Shown: positions 1 to 6,480 of the stretch, in pieces
How positions within the stretch are numbered: position 1 is the stretch's first letter
Layout: every line of letters begins with the position of its first letter
Assembly (NCBI GenBank): GCA_028688235.1
Contig: JAQTYP010000009.1
Span: 1-13,655, forward strand
Direction of reading: 5' to 3'
Source: Methylomonas sp.
GTDB lineage: Bacteria > Pseudomonadota > Gammaproteobacteria > Methylococcales > Methylomonadaceae
DNA: 13,655 nt
Made by a program: the position numbers and the translations under genes
Notes under the pieces: model-generated
Databases searched by the model: none
Told to the model about the DNA's origin: nothing
Seen by the model: only the letters and a program-made list of their open reading frames with translations

Positions 1-450
1 ATGATCATCATCGCGTCCTTGGTTATCGTGGTCGATCAGCTTCTGAAGGCGTTTGCATTCGAAATCAGCAAGAAACTATCGGTATTCGTCGGTTTGATCA
101 TCACCAACTGTATCGTCATGGGCCGCGCCGAAGCCTACGCGATGAAAAACCCGCCTTTGAAAAGCTTCATAGACGGCATCGGAAACGGTGCGGGTTACAG
201 CCTGATCTTAATCATGGTCGCGCTGGTCAGAGAAACCTTGGGCTCAGGCAAATTGCTGGGCTTCGATGTGTTGCCTCTGGTCAAAGACGGCGGTTGGTAT
301 GTGCCTAACGGTTTGATGTTGTTGCCGCCTAGCGCGTTCTTTGTGATCGGTTTGATTATCTGGGCTTTCCGTACCTGGAAACCTAAGCAAGTCGAGCACA
401 ACGAATTCAAGATCATGGCGATTGCCCACGGTGAAGGAGGGCACCACTAA
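1..450 (+). CDS. nqrD: Na+-translocating NADH:quinone reductase subunit D (5' end missing)
   Basis: This is an integral membrane subunit of Na+-NQR, the respiratory complex that couples NADH oxidation and quinone reduction to Na+ export. The visible 149 residues are the C-terminal two thirds of a protein usually about 210 residues long, so roughly 60-70 residues lie before the window and the ATG at position 1 is probably internal. Hydrophobic membrane segments alternate with short loops. The segment ITNCIVMGRAEAYA, with its Cys at visible residue 37, corresponds to the second iron-ligand half-helix of NqrD; this Cys and its NqrE counterparts bind the intramembrane Fe centre known from the family. 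The reading frame ends at TAA 448-450 and overlaps the nqrE start by one base, so the two are translationally coupled. Identification rests on sequence recognition plus the nqrE-nqrF neighbours. Confidence 0.96.
   Translation: MIIIASLVIVVDQLLKAFAFEISKKLSVFVGLIITNCIVMGRAEAYAMKNPPLKSFIDGIGNGAGYSLILIMVALVRETLGSGKLLGFDVLPLVKDGGWYVPNGLMLLPPSAFFVIGLIIWAFRTWKPKQVEHNEFKIMAIAHGEGGHH
434..440 (+). promoter_or_regulatory. Ribosome binding site of nqrE
   Basis: AAGGAGG lies inside the end of nqrD, nine bases before the ATG at 450. It is a near-perfect Shine-Dalgarno sequence and supports the start that overlaps the nqrD stop by one base (TAATG). Confidence 0.75.
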
Positions 451-1058
451 TGGAAGCTTATATCAGCTTATTTATTAAAGCGGTTTTCATCGAAAACCTG
501 GCCTTATCCTTTTTCTTAGGTATGTGTACTTTCTTGGCGGTGTCCAAGAAAATTTCCACAGCCATGGGGTTGGGTATTGCGGTGATGGTGGTACAGACCT
601 TGACTGTACCCGCCAACAACTTCATCTATCAAACCCTGTTGAAAGAAGATGCGCTGTCTTGGCTGGGCATTACCGGCGTGGATTTGAGCTTCTTGAGCCT
701 TTTGAGCTGTATCGGCATGATTGCCGCGTTGGTTCAGATCCTGGAAATGACTTTGGATAAATTCTTTCCGGCTCTTTACAACGCGTTGGGTATCTTCCTG
801 CCGTTGATTACCGTTAACTGTGCGATCTTGGCCGGTAGTCTGTTCATGATAGAACGCGACTACAACTTCAGCGAAAGTGTCGTTTACGGTGTCGGTAGCG
901 GTTTCGGTTGGGCATTGGCTATCACGTTGATGGCCGGTGTGCGCGAGAAACTGAAATACAGTGATATTCCCGCCGCATTGCAAGGTTTGGGTATCACTTT
1001 CATTACAGCCGGCTTGATGTCTCTGGGCTTCATGGCTTTCTCTGGAATTCAATTGTAA
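450..1058 (+). CDS. nqrE: Na+-translocating NADH:quinone reductase subunit E
   Basis: NqrE is the membrane partner of NqrD. The pair forms a pseudo-symmetric unit holding an intramembrane iron-sulfur or iron centre between cytoplasmic NqrF and periplasmic NqrC. The protein is 202 residues, the usual length, and almost entirely hydrophobic with about six membrane segments. The two family cysteines are visible at C26 (FFLGMC) and C124 (LITVNC). The ATG at 450 shares a base with the nqrD stop and has AAGGAGG upstream. The gene is followed after 10 bases by nqrF. The identification is very secure. Confidence 0.97.
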   Translation: MEAYISLFIKAVFIENLALSFFLGMCTFLAVSKKISTAMGLGIAVMVVQTLTVPANNFIYQTLLKEDALSWLGITGVDLSFLSLLSCIGMIAALVQILEMTLDKFFPALYNALGIFLPLITVNCAILAGSLFMIERDYNFSESVVYGVGSGFGWALAITLMAGVREKLKYSDIPAALQGLGITFITAGLMSLGFMAFSGIQL

Positions 1059-1068
1059 GGGTATCGTA

Positions 1069-2289
1069 ATGCTAGAAATTGCATTAGGTGTTATTTTTTT
1101 CACGGTTATCGTGATAGCGCTGGTGTTTTTGATCATCGGCGCGAAAAGCAAGTTGGTGGCCGCCGGAGACGTGGAAATTCTGATCAACAACGAGAAGAAA
1201 ATCCATGTGCCGGCCGGTTCGAAATTATTAAACGCGTTGTCGGACAATCAGTTGTTCGTGTCTTCGGCTTGCGGCGGCGGCGGTTCTTGCGGTCAATGTA
1301 AAGTCAAGGTCCATAAAGGCGGCGGCGATATTCTGCCGACCGAACTGTCTCACATCACCAAGCGCGAAGCCGCTCACGGCGAGCGTCTGGCCTGTCAGGT
1401 GTCGGTTAAAACCGATATGGATGTGGAAGTCGAAGACAGCGTATTCGGCGTCAAAAAATGGCTATGCACCGTTAAATCCAACGATAACGTTGCGACTTTC
1501 ATCAAAGAATTGGTGTTGCAATTGCCGGAAGGCGAAGCGATCAACTATCGCGCCGGCGGTTACATCCAAATCGAATGCCCTCCGCACGTTTCCAAATATG
1601 CGGATATGGAAGTCGCCGAGGAATATCGTCCGGATTGGGATAAGTTCAACCTGTGGCGCTATGTGTCCGAGGTAAGCGAACCGACCTTACGCGCTTATTC
1701 GATGGCCTCTTATCCGGAAGAGAAAGAGATCATGTTGAACGTGCGTATCGCGAGTCCTCCTCCGGGGGCAGCCGATGGCGTGCCGCCGGGCAAAATGTCG
1801 TCCTTTATCTTCAACTTGAAGCCGGGCGATCAAGTCTGGGTGTCCGGTCCTTACGGCGAATTTTTCGCGAAAGAGACCGACAACGAAATGGTTTTCATCG
1901 GCGGCGGTGCCGGTATGGCGCCTATGCGCTCACATATCTTCGATCAATTGCGCAGACTGAAGTCCAAACGCAAGATGACCTTCTGGTACGGTGCGCGCAG
2001 CAAACGCGAAATGTTCTATGTGGAAGATTTCGACATGCTGGCCAAAGAAAACGACAACTTCGAATGGCATGTGGCTTTGTCCGATCCATTACCGGAAGAC
2101 AACTGGAAAGGCTATACCGGATTCATTCACAACGTGTTGTTCGAAGAGTTCATCAAAAACCATCCGAACCCCGAGGACTGTGAGTATTACATGTGCGGAC
2201 CTCCGATCATGAACTCATCGGTCATCAACATGCTGTTGGCAAACGGCGTCGATAGGGAAAACATCTTCCTGGACGACTTCGGCGGCTAA
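1069..2289 (+). CDS. nqrF: Na+-translocating NADH:quinone reductase subunit F
   Basis: NqrF is the electron entry subunit of Na+-NQR. It oxidises NADH on FAD and passes electrons to a [2Fe-2S] cluster. The 406 residues match the family length (about 408). Order of parts: one N-terminal membrane anchor (about residues 3-24), then a plant-type ferredoxin domain with the cluster cysteines C68, C74, C77 and C109 (pattern Cx5Cx2C plus a later Cys). A ferredoxin-NADP reductase-like module follows, with the FAD motif RAYSMASY and the NADH motif GGGAGMAPMRS, and the C-terminus carries the nucleotide-binding YYMCGPP motif. The start ATG follows TAAGGG at the nqrE stop. A strong intrinsic terminator lies 23 bases after the stop, closing the nqr transcript. 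Confidence 0.98.
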   Translation: MLEIALGVIFFTVIVIALVFLIIGAKSKLVAAGDVEILINNEKKIHVPAGSKLLNALSDNQLFVSSACGGGGSCGQCKVKVHKGGGDILPTELSHITKREAAHGERLACQVSVKTDMDVEVEDSVFGVKKWLCTVKSNDNVATFIKELVLQLPEGEAINYRAGGYIQIECPPHVSKYADMEVAEEYRPDWDKFNLWRYVSEVSEPTLRAYSMASYPEEKEIMLNVRIASPPPGAADGVPPGKMSSFIFNLKPGDQVWVSGPYGEFFAKETDNEMVFIGGGAGMAPMRSHIFDQLRRLKSKRKMTFWYGARSKREMFYVEDFDMLAKENDNFEWHVALSDPLPEDNWKGYTGFIHNVLFEEFIKNHPNPEDCEYYMCGPPIMNSSVINMLLANGVDRENIFLDDFGG

Positions 2290-2312
2290 ACCGGCGTAAG
2301 TGTTGATCTAAG

Positions 2313-2350
2313 ACGAGGAGGGGTCGTAAGATCCCTCCTCGTTTTTTGTT
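2313..2350 (+). terminator. Rho-independent terminator after nqrF
   Basis: A perfect 10-bp stem, ACGAGGAGGG (2313-2322) pairing with CCCTCCTCGT (2333-2342), has a 10-base loop. It is followed by a T-rich run (GTTTTTTGTTTTT). This is a textbook intrinsic terminator just after the nqrF stop. It implies that nqrM downstream is either expressed by read-through or has its own promoter. Confidence 0.9.
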
Positions 2351-2366
2351 TTTAAGGCTTGTTTTG

Positions 2367-2390
2367 GTTCCCACACTGAAGTGTGGGAAC
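2367..2390. repeat. REP-like palindrome 1 (GTTCCCACACT/AGTGTGGGAAC)
   Basis: Two 11-base arms, GTTCCCACACT and AGTGTGGGAAC, are separated by two bases and form a nearly perfect hairpin. Palindromes of the general form GTTCCCAC-n-GTGGGAAC are, from memory, common intergenic repeats in several gammaproteobacteria. No second copy is visible in this window, so calling it a dispersed repeat is inference. Confidence 0.65.
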
Positions 2391-2406
2391 GTGGAAAGGC
2401 GATTTC

Positions 2407-2446
2407 GTAGGAGCGACGCAAGTCGCGACGAGGGCATTGGCCCTAC
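2407..2446. repeat. REP-like element 2, GTAGGAGCGAC type with two nested hairpins
   Basis: GTAGG (2407-2411) pairs with CCTAC (2442-2446). Inside lie a first hairpin, GCGAC (2413-2417) with GTCGC (2422-2426) and a GCAA loop, and a second, AGGGC (2431-2435) with GCCCT (2440-2444). The whole can fold as a small three-way junction. The GTAGGAGCGAC...GTCGCGAC motif resembles REP sequences widely seen in gammaproteobacterial intergenic DNA. The element ends about 30 bases before nqrM. Confidence 0.65.
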
Positions 2447-2465
2447 ATTGACTTTCAGAGTAATC

Positions 2466-2470
2466 AGGAG
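2466..2470 (+). promoter_or_regulatory. Ribosome binding site of nqrM
   Basis: AGGAG sits seven bases before the ATG at 2478 and four bases before the ATG at 2475. The spacing favours 2478 as the start of nqrM, although the two adjacent ATG codons make little difference to the product. Confidence 0.65.
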
Positions 2471-2477
2471 AACGATG

Positions 2478-2675
2478 ATGGCTTATTTTTTAGTGACGTT
2501 TATAGTTATGGCGATCGTGGTTGCGATCATGGCCGTAGGCGTAATATTCGGCCGGCATGCGATCAAAGGTTCTTGCGGCGGTACCGGCAATTGCATTTGC
2601 AAGGAAAAATGCGATAAACGCAAGCAGCTGGAAGCCGAGCAAGCGGCAGCGGTCGAAGGCGATCTGAGCCTTTAG
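2478..2675 (+). CDS. nqrM: Na+-NQR maturation protein NqrM (DUF539 family)
   Basis: This is a 65-residue protein with one N-terminal membrane helix (about residues 3-25) followed by the cysteine-rich tail GSCGGTGNCICKEKC. NqrM is needed to assemble functional Na+-NQR, probably by supplying iron to the centre between NqrD and NqrE. Its conserved cysteines are all present here. It sits on the same strand, 188 bases after nqrF, beyond a terminator and two REP-like palindromes. In many gammaproteobacteria apbE (the flavin transferase for NqrB and NqrC) lies between nqrF and nqrM; it is absent here, so it must be elsewhere or lost. An upstream in-frame extension of the open frame exists but it runs through the REP elements and has no ribosome site. 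Confidence 0.92.
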   Translation: MAYFLVTFIVMAIVVAIMAVGVIFGRHAIKGSCGGTGNCICKEKCDKRKQLEAEQAAAVEGDLSL

Positions 2676-2702
2676 TCGGATTGTCTGTCGATTGGGGAAA
2701 AG

Positions 2703-2919
2703 CCTAGGGATATGCACAAAATAACTTGACGAAACAGTAATCGTCGTGAAGGTTCGGTGACTCGCTTGACAGGACGCCGTCAATACATCCTTGTAGGCTT
2801 GGCGGCGGGCTATCAGATTGCCATGGATGGCATGAATGCAGATTTTGCAGGAGCAAAAATCTGTCCTGCCGCCGACACCTGTCAAGCGAGCCACCGAACC
2901 CCATCCAACTTATTTCATG
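2703..2919 (+). repeat. Copy A of a MITE-like repeat, between nqrM and the histidine kinase gene
   Basis: The core is 148 bp (2752-2899). Its ends are 22-base terminal inverted repeats, 2752-2773 and 2878-2899, with one mismatch; each starts GTTCGGTG when read inward. The centre holds smaller hairpins, for example GCAGATTTTGC against GCAAAAATCTG. The core is matched in inverted orientation by 6262-6409 with about nine mismatches in 148 (hand alignment). That includes a central run of nearly 80 identical bases. Weaker similarity reaches out to TATGCACAAAAT on the left and TTATTTCATG on the right. The copy fills the space between the convergent genes nqrM and the kinase. Short ORFs inside it show no protein-like features. 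No transposase is present. Confidence 0.88.
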
Positions 2920-2936
2920 TTTTTTCCTAAGCGAAT

Positions 2937-5900
2937 TTATTGCTTGTGACATAGCGAGATCAGTTTGTCGAAAGCATAGCTTTCGATCAGCGTAGCAAGC
3001 AGTTTGGCCTCGTCAGGGTATTCGGCCTGCATTTTCTCGACTATCGCCAGACTGTTTTCCACGTCTAAAATGCCGGCCGCGTTAATCAGCGCGACGCGCA
3101 AGTCTTCGGGCAGAGCGGATAGCGATTGTTCCGTATTTGTTGCTTCCACCTCTTGCAGGGAAAGGGCGTCGTCAGGCGCCGCATACTCGAATGTCAATCC
3201 CAGGAATTTGCCTATGGTTTCGAACAAAGGCTCGGCCTCTACCGGCTTGCTCAATAAGGCATTACAGCCGGCTTCGATGACCTTGGCTTTGTCGTCCTCG
3301 AATACCGATGCCGTCAGTGCGATGATAGGCACCGTGTCGCCGCCGGGCGATTCACGTATCCTGCGGGTGGATCGATATCCGTCCATGACTGGCATGCGCA
3401 CATCCATCAGGATCAAATTCGGCTGGTGACTGCGAAACAATTCCACGGCCTGAAAGCCGTCGGCGGCGATGATGACTTCGCAGCCGATTTGTTCGAGCAG
3501 TTGTTCTATGACTTGTTGGTTGTCGGGGTGGTCTTCCGCAACCAGGATGCGGGGAGCTGGCTGTCCTGGTTTCAAACCGATAATCCTGGCTTTCGTGGTT
3601 TCAGACGGTTTGCCGGCCGTAGCAAGCGGCAACGAGAAACTAAAGGTGCTGCCACGGTTTAGTTCGCTGATTACGCTCAGTTCGCCGCCCATCAGGCGGA
3701 CGAATTCCCGACTGATCGTGAGTCCGAGACCCGTGCCTTCCCCTTTGGAAAGACTGCTTTCGATCTGATAGAACGCATCGAAGATCGATGCTTGTTCTTC
3801 CTTGACTATGCCGGGGCCGGTGTCTGACACCGAAAACCGCACCCAGCCTTCGGCCGGTTTGGATACCTTAAGCTTTACTTCACCGTGCTCGGTAAATTTG
3901 ACCGCATTGCCCAACAAATTGAGCAATACCTGACTGATGCGATGGGCGTCGCCCGAGACATAGTGCGGCAGGTCATAGGCGCATTCCATCGTAAACGCCA
4001 GCCCTTTGGCCATGGCTCGCACCGATATCATATCGCCTGCGGCATGTAGCGTTTCGATCAGATCGAAAGGCTGATGACTGACCTGGCAGCGTCCGGATTC
4101 GATACGGGAGATTTCCAAGATCTCATTGATCAGTGCCAGAAGATGATGCCCGCTTTTGTTGATGGTGGCGATATTGCGCAACACATCGGCGGGGAGGCGT
4201 TTGTCTCTGGCAATGAGTTGAGTGAAACCCAGGATGGCATTCATGGGCGTACGCAATTCATGGCTCATGTTGGTTAGAAAAACGCTTTTGGCGCGATTGG
4301 CGGCTTCCGCGGCGTCTTTGGCGATGGAGAGCGCAAACGTGCGTTCCGTCACCAGTTCTTCCAGATGGAGGCGATAATTTTCAAGCTCGGATGCGATCCT
4401 GTTCCGTTCGGTAACGTCGCGCGCGGCGGCAAACACGCCCTCCACATCGCCTCGTTCGTTGCGGTAGACCGAGGCGTTGTAGAGAACATCGGTGATCTTG
4501 CCGGATACGTGACGGATAGATAAGGGATAGTCGGTTACGCTGCCGAGCTCGAATGCTTGTTTGTAACCGCTTCGGGCCTGATTCGGTTCGGTAAAGTAAT
4601 GACAGAAGTCGCTGCCTATCAGGTCTTCCCTGCTTCGTCCGGTAACATTTTCAGTCGCTTGATTGACATCGGTGATTTTGCCGTCCGGACTGATAGTCAC
4701 CAAAGGGTCGAGGCTGGCCTCGATCAGACTGCGGGCATAACGGGAGGCTTTTTGCAGCGCCGCTTCGATTTGTTTTTGCTCGGTGACATCGATATTGATC
4801 CCAAGCATGCGTAGCGGTTTGCCGTTATCATCCCAAAAAACTTTGGCTACCGCTTTAATGTGACGTACTTCACCCGAAGGCCAACAGATACGAAATTCGG
4901 TGTCGAAAGGCCTGATGCCGGCAATTGCGGCGGCGATGGCCGTGTCGTTGATCGGAAGGTCATCCGGATGCACAGCCGCCCGCCAGGCCTCGTCGGTTCG
5001 GGAAAAATCCTCCCGGAGCATGCGATAGAGCGCATACATGGAATCGTCGCAGATCAATTCCTGAGTTTGCAGATTCCAATCCCAGATGCCGACACCGTTG
5101 ATCAAGGTGGCCAACGACAGGCGTTCCTCCTTCTCCTGTAATTCTCTTTCCACCTCCTTGGTACGCTGATAGGCGCGGGCATTCTCGATCGCCAGGCCGC
5201 AAACGCCGGCAATCGCCAGTGCCAGGTTGAGGTAACGTTCACTGTACTCGGGAAATGTCAGATGATCGATAGCCAAAAGTCCCAGCGCTTGCCCGTTACG
5301 GCCGATTTTCAGTAAAAAACCGCGATGGTTGGGCAACCAGGCATAATCGCCATGCAGTTCGAGCATCTGTCTTTGCAGTGTGGGGGGGATGATATTGCCG
5401 GGACTGTCTCGCTCGTGGTTCAGTGGCTCAGGACTAAGAAGCACATCTTTGCCCAGCCAATCGCCGTTTGCCATGCGTAGATAATAAAATTCTTTCGGGG
5501 CGAACAACATACGGAACAGCTCTTCGATGGCGGCGACGACTTCGGCTTCCGTCATGGTTTGCCCAAGCCGGGACAGGCAGTCGATAGCCAGTGCATGGTC
5601 GGCCAATTCCCGCGCATGTTGGGTTTCCATTTTCTTGGTGGATAATCGGGATTGGGCTAGACGCCATTCCAGCACTATCTTGTTCAGAAACAGCTGGACG
5701 TGATCGAGGCCGACCGGCATACGGCTGGCCGGCAAGCCGGTCGCTTCGGACAATTCGGCCAGATGCCGGCTGGCTAGAGGGGCTATGCCGGTATCCAAGA
5801 GCAACAACTCCCGGACCGAATCCAAGAAAAATTCGCCGGCATTTTCCGGCTTAAAGCCCTTGGCCGCGATGCGATCCTGCCAATGTTGCAGCCAGGCAGG

Positions 5901-6233
5901 CGTCATCAAGTAGGCGCCGCGGGCTAAGGCATCTTCGATGATAGCGCTGGCCGCGATCAGTTGGAAACAGTGTGTTTGCCGGAGAACGCGCACCTGCGGC
6001 CAGCCGGCAGGCGGCTCGCCGAGTTCGGTTAGACAGGCCCCGCCCAATATCACCACCTGCGTGCAGTCTTCAGTAAGTAGAGGCCGCAATTCTTTCCAGC
6101 CAAGATCAGGGCATGCGGAATGTTCAGGGAAGGCGACGACGCTGACGTCGTCCCAGCCTTCCGCGCTGACGGCAGCGTTTATCTCAGGATGAAAATTGTT
6201 GCAGCAAAGTACGCAGAGCTTAGGAATGCGCAT
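2937..6233 (-). CDS. Soluble hybrid sensor histidine kinase with DUF1638-like sensor domain (DUF1638-GAF-PAS-PAS-HisKA-HATPase-REC)
   Basis: The protein has 1098 residues with no signal peptide or membrane segment, so the kinase is cytoplasmic. Residues 1-190 resemble DUF1638: a Cys-rich start (C7, C10, C11, H15), GGACL with C67, HC at 88-89, GAYLMTPAWLQHW near 107-118, and LLLLDTG near 143-149. Then follow a GAF-like domain (about 210-355), a short coiled coil, and PAS domains (about 371-487 and 497-610, each ending in DVTE). HisKA has the phosphorylated H658 in MSHELRTP. HATPase has boxes NLLGNAVKF, DTGPGI and GTGLGL. The receiver has phospho-acceptor D944 in LILMDVRMP. A tail of about 55 residues has no obvious Hpt histidine. 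No response regulator with an output domain is nearby. The start ATG at 6231-6233 lacks a good ribosome site. DUF1638 is recognised by motif memory; the kinase parts are certain. Confidence 0.9.
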   Translation of the reverse strand: MRIPKLCVLCCNNFHPEINAAVSAEGWDDVSVVAFPEHSACPDLGWKELRPLLTEDCTQVVILGGACLTELGEPPAGWPQVRVLRQTHCFQLIAASAIIEDALARGAYLMTPAWLQHWQDRIAAKGFKPENAGEFFLDSVRELLLLDTGIAPLASRHLAELSEATGLPASRMPVGLDHVQLFLNKIVLEWRLAQSRLSTKKMETQHARELADHALAIDCLSRLGQTMTEAEVVAAIEELFRMLFAPKEFYYLRMANGDWLGKDVLLSPEPLNHERDSPGNIIPPTLQRQMLELHGDYAWLPNHRGFLLKIGRNGQALGLLAIDHLTFPEYSERYLNLALAIAGVCGLAIENARAYQRTKEVERELQEKEERLSLATLINGVGIWDWNLQTQELICDDSMYALYRMLREDFSRTDEAWRAAVHPDDLPINDTAIAAAIAGIRPFDTEFRICWPSGEVRHIKAVAKVFWDDNGKPLRMLGINIDVTEQKQIEAALQKASRYARSLIEASLDPLVTISPDGKITDVNQATENVTGRSREDLIGSDFCHYFTEPNQARSGYKQAFELGSVTDYPLSIRHVSGKITDVLYNASVYRNERGDVEGVFAAARDVTERNRIASELENYRLHLEELVTERTFALSIAKDAAEAANRAKSVFLTNMSHELRTPMNAILGFTQLIARDKRLPADVLRNIATINKSGHHLLALINEILEISRIESGRCQVSHQPFDLIETLHAAGDMISVRAMAKGLAFTMECAYDLPHYVSGDAHRISQVLLNLLGNAVKFTEHGEVKLKVSKPAEGWVRFSVSDTGPGIVKEEQASIFDAFYQIESSLSKGEGTGLGLTISREFVRLMGGELSVISELNRGSTFSFSLPLATAGKPSETTKARIIGLKPGQPAPRILVAEDHPDNQQVIEQLLEQIGCEVIIAADGFQAVELFRSHQPNLILMDVRMPVMDGYRSTRRIRESPGGDTVPIIALTASVFEDDKAKVIEAGCNALLSKPVEAEPLFETIGKFLGLTFEYAAPDDALSLQEVEATNTEQSLSALPEDLRVALINAAGILDVENSLAIVEKMQAEYPDEAKLLATLIESYAFDKLISLCHKQ

Positions 6234-6459
6234 GAAATAACTACTTCAAAATCGGAAAGGGGTTTGGTGGCACGATTGATAGGTGTCGGCGGCAGGACAG
6301 ATTTTTGCTCCTGCAAAATCTGCATTCATGCCATCCATGGCAATCTGATAGCCCGCCGTCAAGCCTACATGGACGTATTTACGGCGTCCTGTCGAGCGAG
6401 TCACCGAACTTCCATAATGCTTACTGTCTCGAGAAGTGATTTTGTGCATATTCCTTAGG
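6231..6459 (-). repeat. Copy B of the MITE-like repeat, inverted, between the kinase and URO-D genes
   Basis: The core, 6262-6409, is again exactly 148 bp. It is about 94% identical by hand alignment to the reverse complement of copy A. Its terminal inverted repeats are more degraded (about 6 of 22 mismatches); the decay is mainly in the kinase-proximal arm (6262-6283), so this copy may be the more degenerate one. Outer similarity runs to TATGCACAAAAT near 6440-6451. On the kinase side it reaches TTATTTCATG, whose last three bases are the kinase start codon. The 247-bp gap between the URO-D stop and the kinase start is almost entirely this element. Confidence 0.86.
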
Positions 6460-6480
6460 TGTCTTGCTCATGACCTGCTG

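Noticed and set aside
516..1247. Long antisense ORF opposite nqrE and nqrF (243 codons)
   Set aside because: It is a shadow of the nqr reading frames with biased composition and no domain-like pattern.
2752..2899. CRISPR-like or tandem repeat array in the repeat copies
   Set aside because: There are only two copies, 3.5 kb apart and inverted, with no spacers. A MITE-like element fits better.
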